Positions 6,071-7,320 of a DNA stretch of 7,320 bases are shown in pieces; the first letter of the stretch is position 1; each line of letters opens with the position of its first letter. Location: positions 1 through 7,320 of the forward strand of contig CALXAQ010000138.1 of the NCBI GenBank assembly GCA_944386335.1. The letters run 5' to 3'. Below the pieces are notes generated by a model. It was not told where the DNA came from and made no database searches. It worked only from the letters and a program-made list of their open reading frames with translations. Made by a program: the position numbers and the translations under genes. This DNA comes from an uncultured Clostridia bacterium. GTDB taxonomy: Bacteria; Bacillota; Clostridia; TANB77; CAG-508.

Positions 6071-6220
6071 AAAATATAAAATTATATTATGAATTAGTAA
6101 TCTAAAATTATATAATAATTATACAAAATATTTATAATTTTATAATATAAAAATTCATTTACAAGCATTATTAACAAATGTTCGTTTTTTAATATTATAA
6201 TTTATTTTTATTAGTCTAAC
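6071..6220. other. Extremely AT-rich block with short internal repeats
   Basis: The block is nearly all A and T. It has two 14-bp direct copies differing at one base (6077-6090 and 6103-6116) and the palindrome ATTATATAAT (6107-6116). It lies 3' of the minus-strand WG-repeat gene. I see no clear terminator or origin motif in it. Confidence 0.5.
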
Positions 6221-6267
6221 AGAAGATTGCACAAAAATTAGTTTTCCTTTCTATTTTAATACTACTC

Positions 6268-7320
6268 TCAATTATTCTTAAAATAAATTCTCATTATTTC
6301 TCCATTTACGTCTGTAAATACTCCACTTCCATTTCCTGAGCCATTACTCTCAATATACCCATCTGAATAATAATATACACCATCATTTTGAACTACTCTT
6401 GATTTTAATTGAACTTTAACATTATTTTTTTCATCAATTATCTTTCCTTTTCCGTTTTCTTCTATATAAAAATTCTTATTTCCCAAGTTAAGACATACTG
6501 GATCTCCATTTTCTATTTTTACAGGTTCAAATTGCATCTCTCCATTCTCATCAATCACTGTATACCAATTTTTTCTAATAATTAATCCTGCATATCCGTC
6601 TTTAAATACTGGTTTATTAGTTATCTCTAATTCTGATAAATCTAAAACTTCTTCTAAATCTTCATTAAAGAATCCTCTTTTTATTTCAGCATCCTCTATC
6701 CTATATTCTACGTATATTTTTTCCTGTCCAAGACTTCCTATTTCTCTGACTCCATGGAATTTCTTTCTCGCACATTCTTTTAAATCTTTTGCTGTGTATA
6801 CAACCATTTCTTTAGTAGTATCTCCAGTATATTGAATAATTTTATCTCCTGCATCCCAGAATTTTTCTCCATACCAATATGTAGATTCTGCTATTGCTCC
6901 GTCTTTTATATTAATTATATTGCTTCCATCTCTAAATATTCCATACGCTATAGTCTCTAAAGAGTCTTTTCCTAATGGGTTTTCATTTTCTGGTGATAAA
7001 GGTACTATGAATTTTCCTTGATTATCCATTACTCCATAAGAATTGGTCGTTCCCATATATGTATCGTCAACTTTTTTTATAATAACATATCCAAGTGTCG
7101 TATTTGTTGATAGAATTTCTGTGCAGTCATCATCTCCTTCTTCTATTAATGTCTTTCCTTCTTTATTTATTACTCTTTTATTATCATCACCATCTGTAAC
7201 TATCGCTATGCCATTATGGAAAGATGTTACACTTTTTATTCCGTCTGGTGCTGATTCATCATCATATTCCTTATATTGAAGTATTGTATCTCCATTTTTA
7301 TTTACACAAACAAAATAATC
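6268..7320 (-). CDS. WG-repeat protein, C-terminal part (start outside window)
   Basis: The minus-strand frame is open from the window edge at 7320 to TGA at 6270-6268, giving 350 residues. The ATG at 7056 is internal, because 88 in-frame codons precede it. The visible part is a series of degenerate WG-type repeats of the form [WY]-G-x-[ILV]-[DN]-x-x-G-x-x-[ILV]. Examples are YGVMDNQGKFIVPL, NWYTVIDENGEMQFEPV, RVINKEGKTLIEE and GVFTDVNGEIMRIYF. Such repeats build beta-rich, propeller-like folds, usually in surface or secreted proteins, with no catalytic residues known. The segment is acidic and rich in Asn, Asp and Gly, and no membrane span is visible. A signal peptide, if present, is upstream of the window. 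The gene converges on rho across 1 kb of gene-free DNA, with no convincing terminator after its stop. The exact function cannot be inferred. Confidence 0.85.
   Translation of the reverse strand, partial: DYFVCVNKNGDTILQYKEYDDESAPDGIKSVTSFHNGIAIVTDGDDNKRVINKEGKTLIEEGDDDCTEILSTNTTLGYVIIKKVDDTYMGTTNSYGVMDNQGKFIVPLSPENENPLGKDSLETIAYGIFRDGSNIINIKDGAIAESTYWYGEKFWDAGDKIIQYTGDTTKEMVVYTAKDLKECARKKFHGVREIGSLGQEKIYVEYRIEDAEIKRGFFNEDLEEVLDLSELEITNKPVFKDGYAGLIIRKNWYTVIDENGEMQFEPVKIENGDPVCLNLGNKNFYIEENGKGKIIDEKNNVKVQLKSRVVQNDGVYYYSDGYIESNGSGNGSGVFTDVNGEIMRIYFKNN

Larger units (their letters stand above)
5293..6267. other. About 1 kb without an ordinary gene
   Basis: Between the rho terminator and the minus-strand WG-repeat gene no reading frame has family-like content. 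The stretch holds the decayed small gene (5346-5470), a perfect hairpin (5534-5559), an 8-bp direct repeat AAGTACCT (5582-5589 and 5595-5602), three degenerate 58-bp repeats (5656-6070), a possible micro-ORF on the minus strand and an extremely AT-rich block (about 6071-6220). I see no tRNA, rRNA, insertion sequence or CRISPR array. It looks like accessory DNA accumulating gene remnants. Confidence 0.75.

Noticed and set aside
6071..6220. Replication origin
   Set aside because: It is AT-rich but I see no DnaA-box cluster, and there are no replication genes nearby.
7043..7279. Plus-strand 78-codon open frame
   Set aside because: It lies antisense to the WG-repeat gene, which has clear family repeats; the plus frame is a Ser/Phe-rich shadow.

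Overview
The window is AT-rich, uses the standard bacterial code (TGA appears as a stop), has strong AGGAGG-type ribosome binding sites, and carries a yabP-yabQ-divIC cluster. Together these point to an endospore-forming, low-GC member of the Firmicutes, most likely class Clostridia. I cannot name a genus from the sequence alone.

Layout. Positions 1-2298 hold two plus-strand metabolic or housekeeping genes: the 3' part of prfB (peptide chain release factor 2, cut by the window edge) and lysC (aspartokinase), closed by an intrinsic terminator at 2328-2359. Positions 2360-3779 hold a sporulation/division cluster: yabP (broken by one extra base), yabQ and divIC, closed by a second terminator at 3747-3779. 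Then come a clear sigma-A promoter (3781-3809) and rho (3908-5263). The rho stop codon lies inside the first bases of its own intrinsic terminator. From 5293 to 6267 there is about 1 kb with no ordinary gene. It contains a decayed small gene with a strong ribosome binding site and two homopolymer frameshifts, a perfect 10-bp hairpin, three degenerate copies of a roughly 58-bp repeat, a possible micro-ORF on the minus strand and a very AT-rich block. Positions 6268-7320 hold the C-terminal 350 residues of a WG-repeat protein on the minus strand, whose start is outside the window.

How the genes fit together. RF2 ends translation at UGA and UAA, and aspartokinase starts the aspartate-family amino acid pathway. 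YabP and YabQ belong to the sporulation programme, DivIC to the septum, and Rho to transcription termination. YabQ and DivIC are both membrane proteins and probably share a transcript with yabP.

The most unusual material is the decayed small-gene content. The remnant after rho has a recognisable relative between the lysC terminator and yabP. Its mismatches in the best-matching 24-base block all fall at third codon positions, which suggests a dispersed small protein-coding family. The three minus-strand repeats after rho also share a C-terminal peptide pattern (A-x-[EK]-S-[IF]-L-x-[RH]-F). I do not recognise either family and see no confirmed new system, but both deserve a search.
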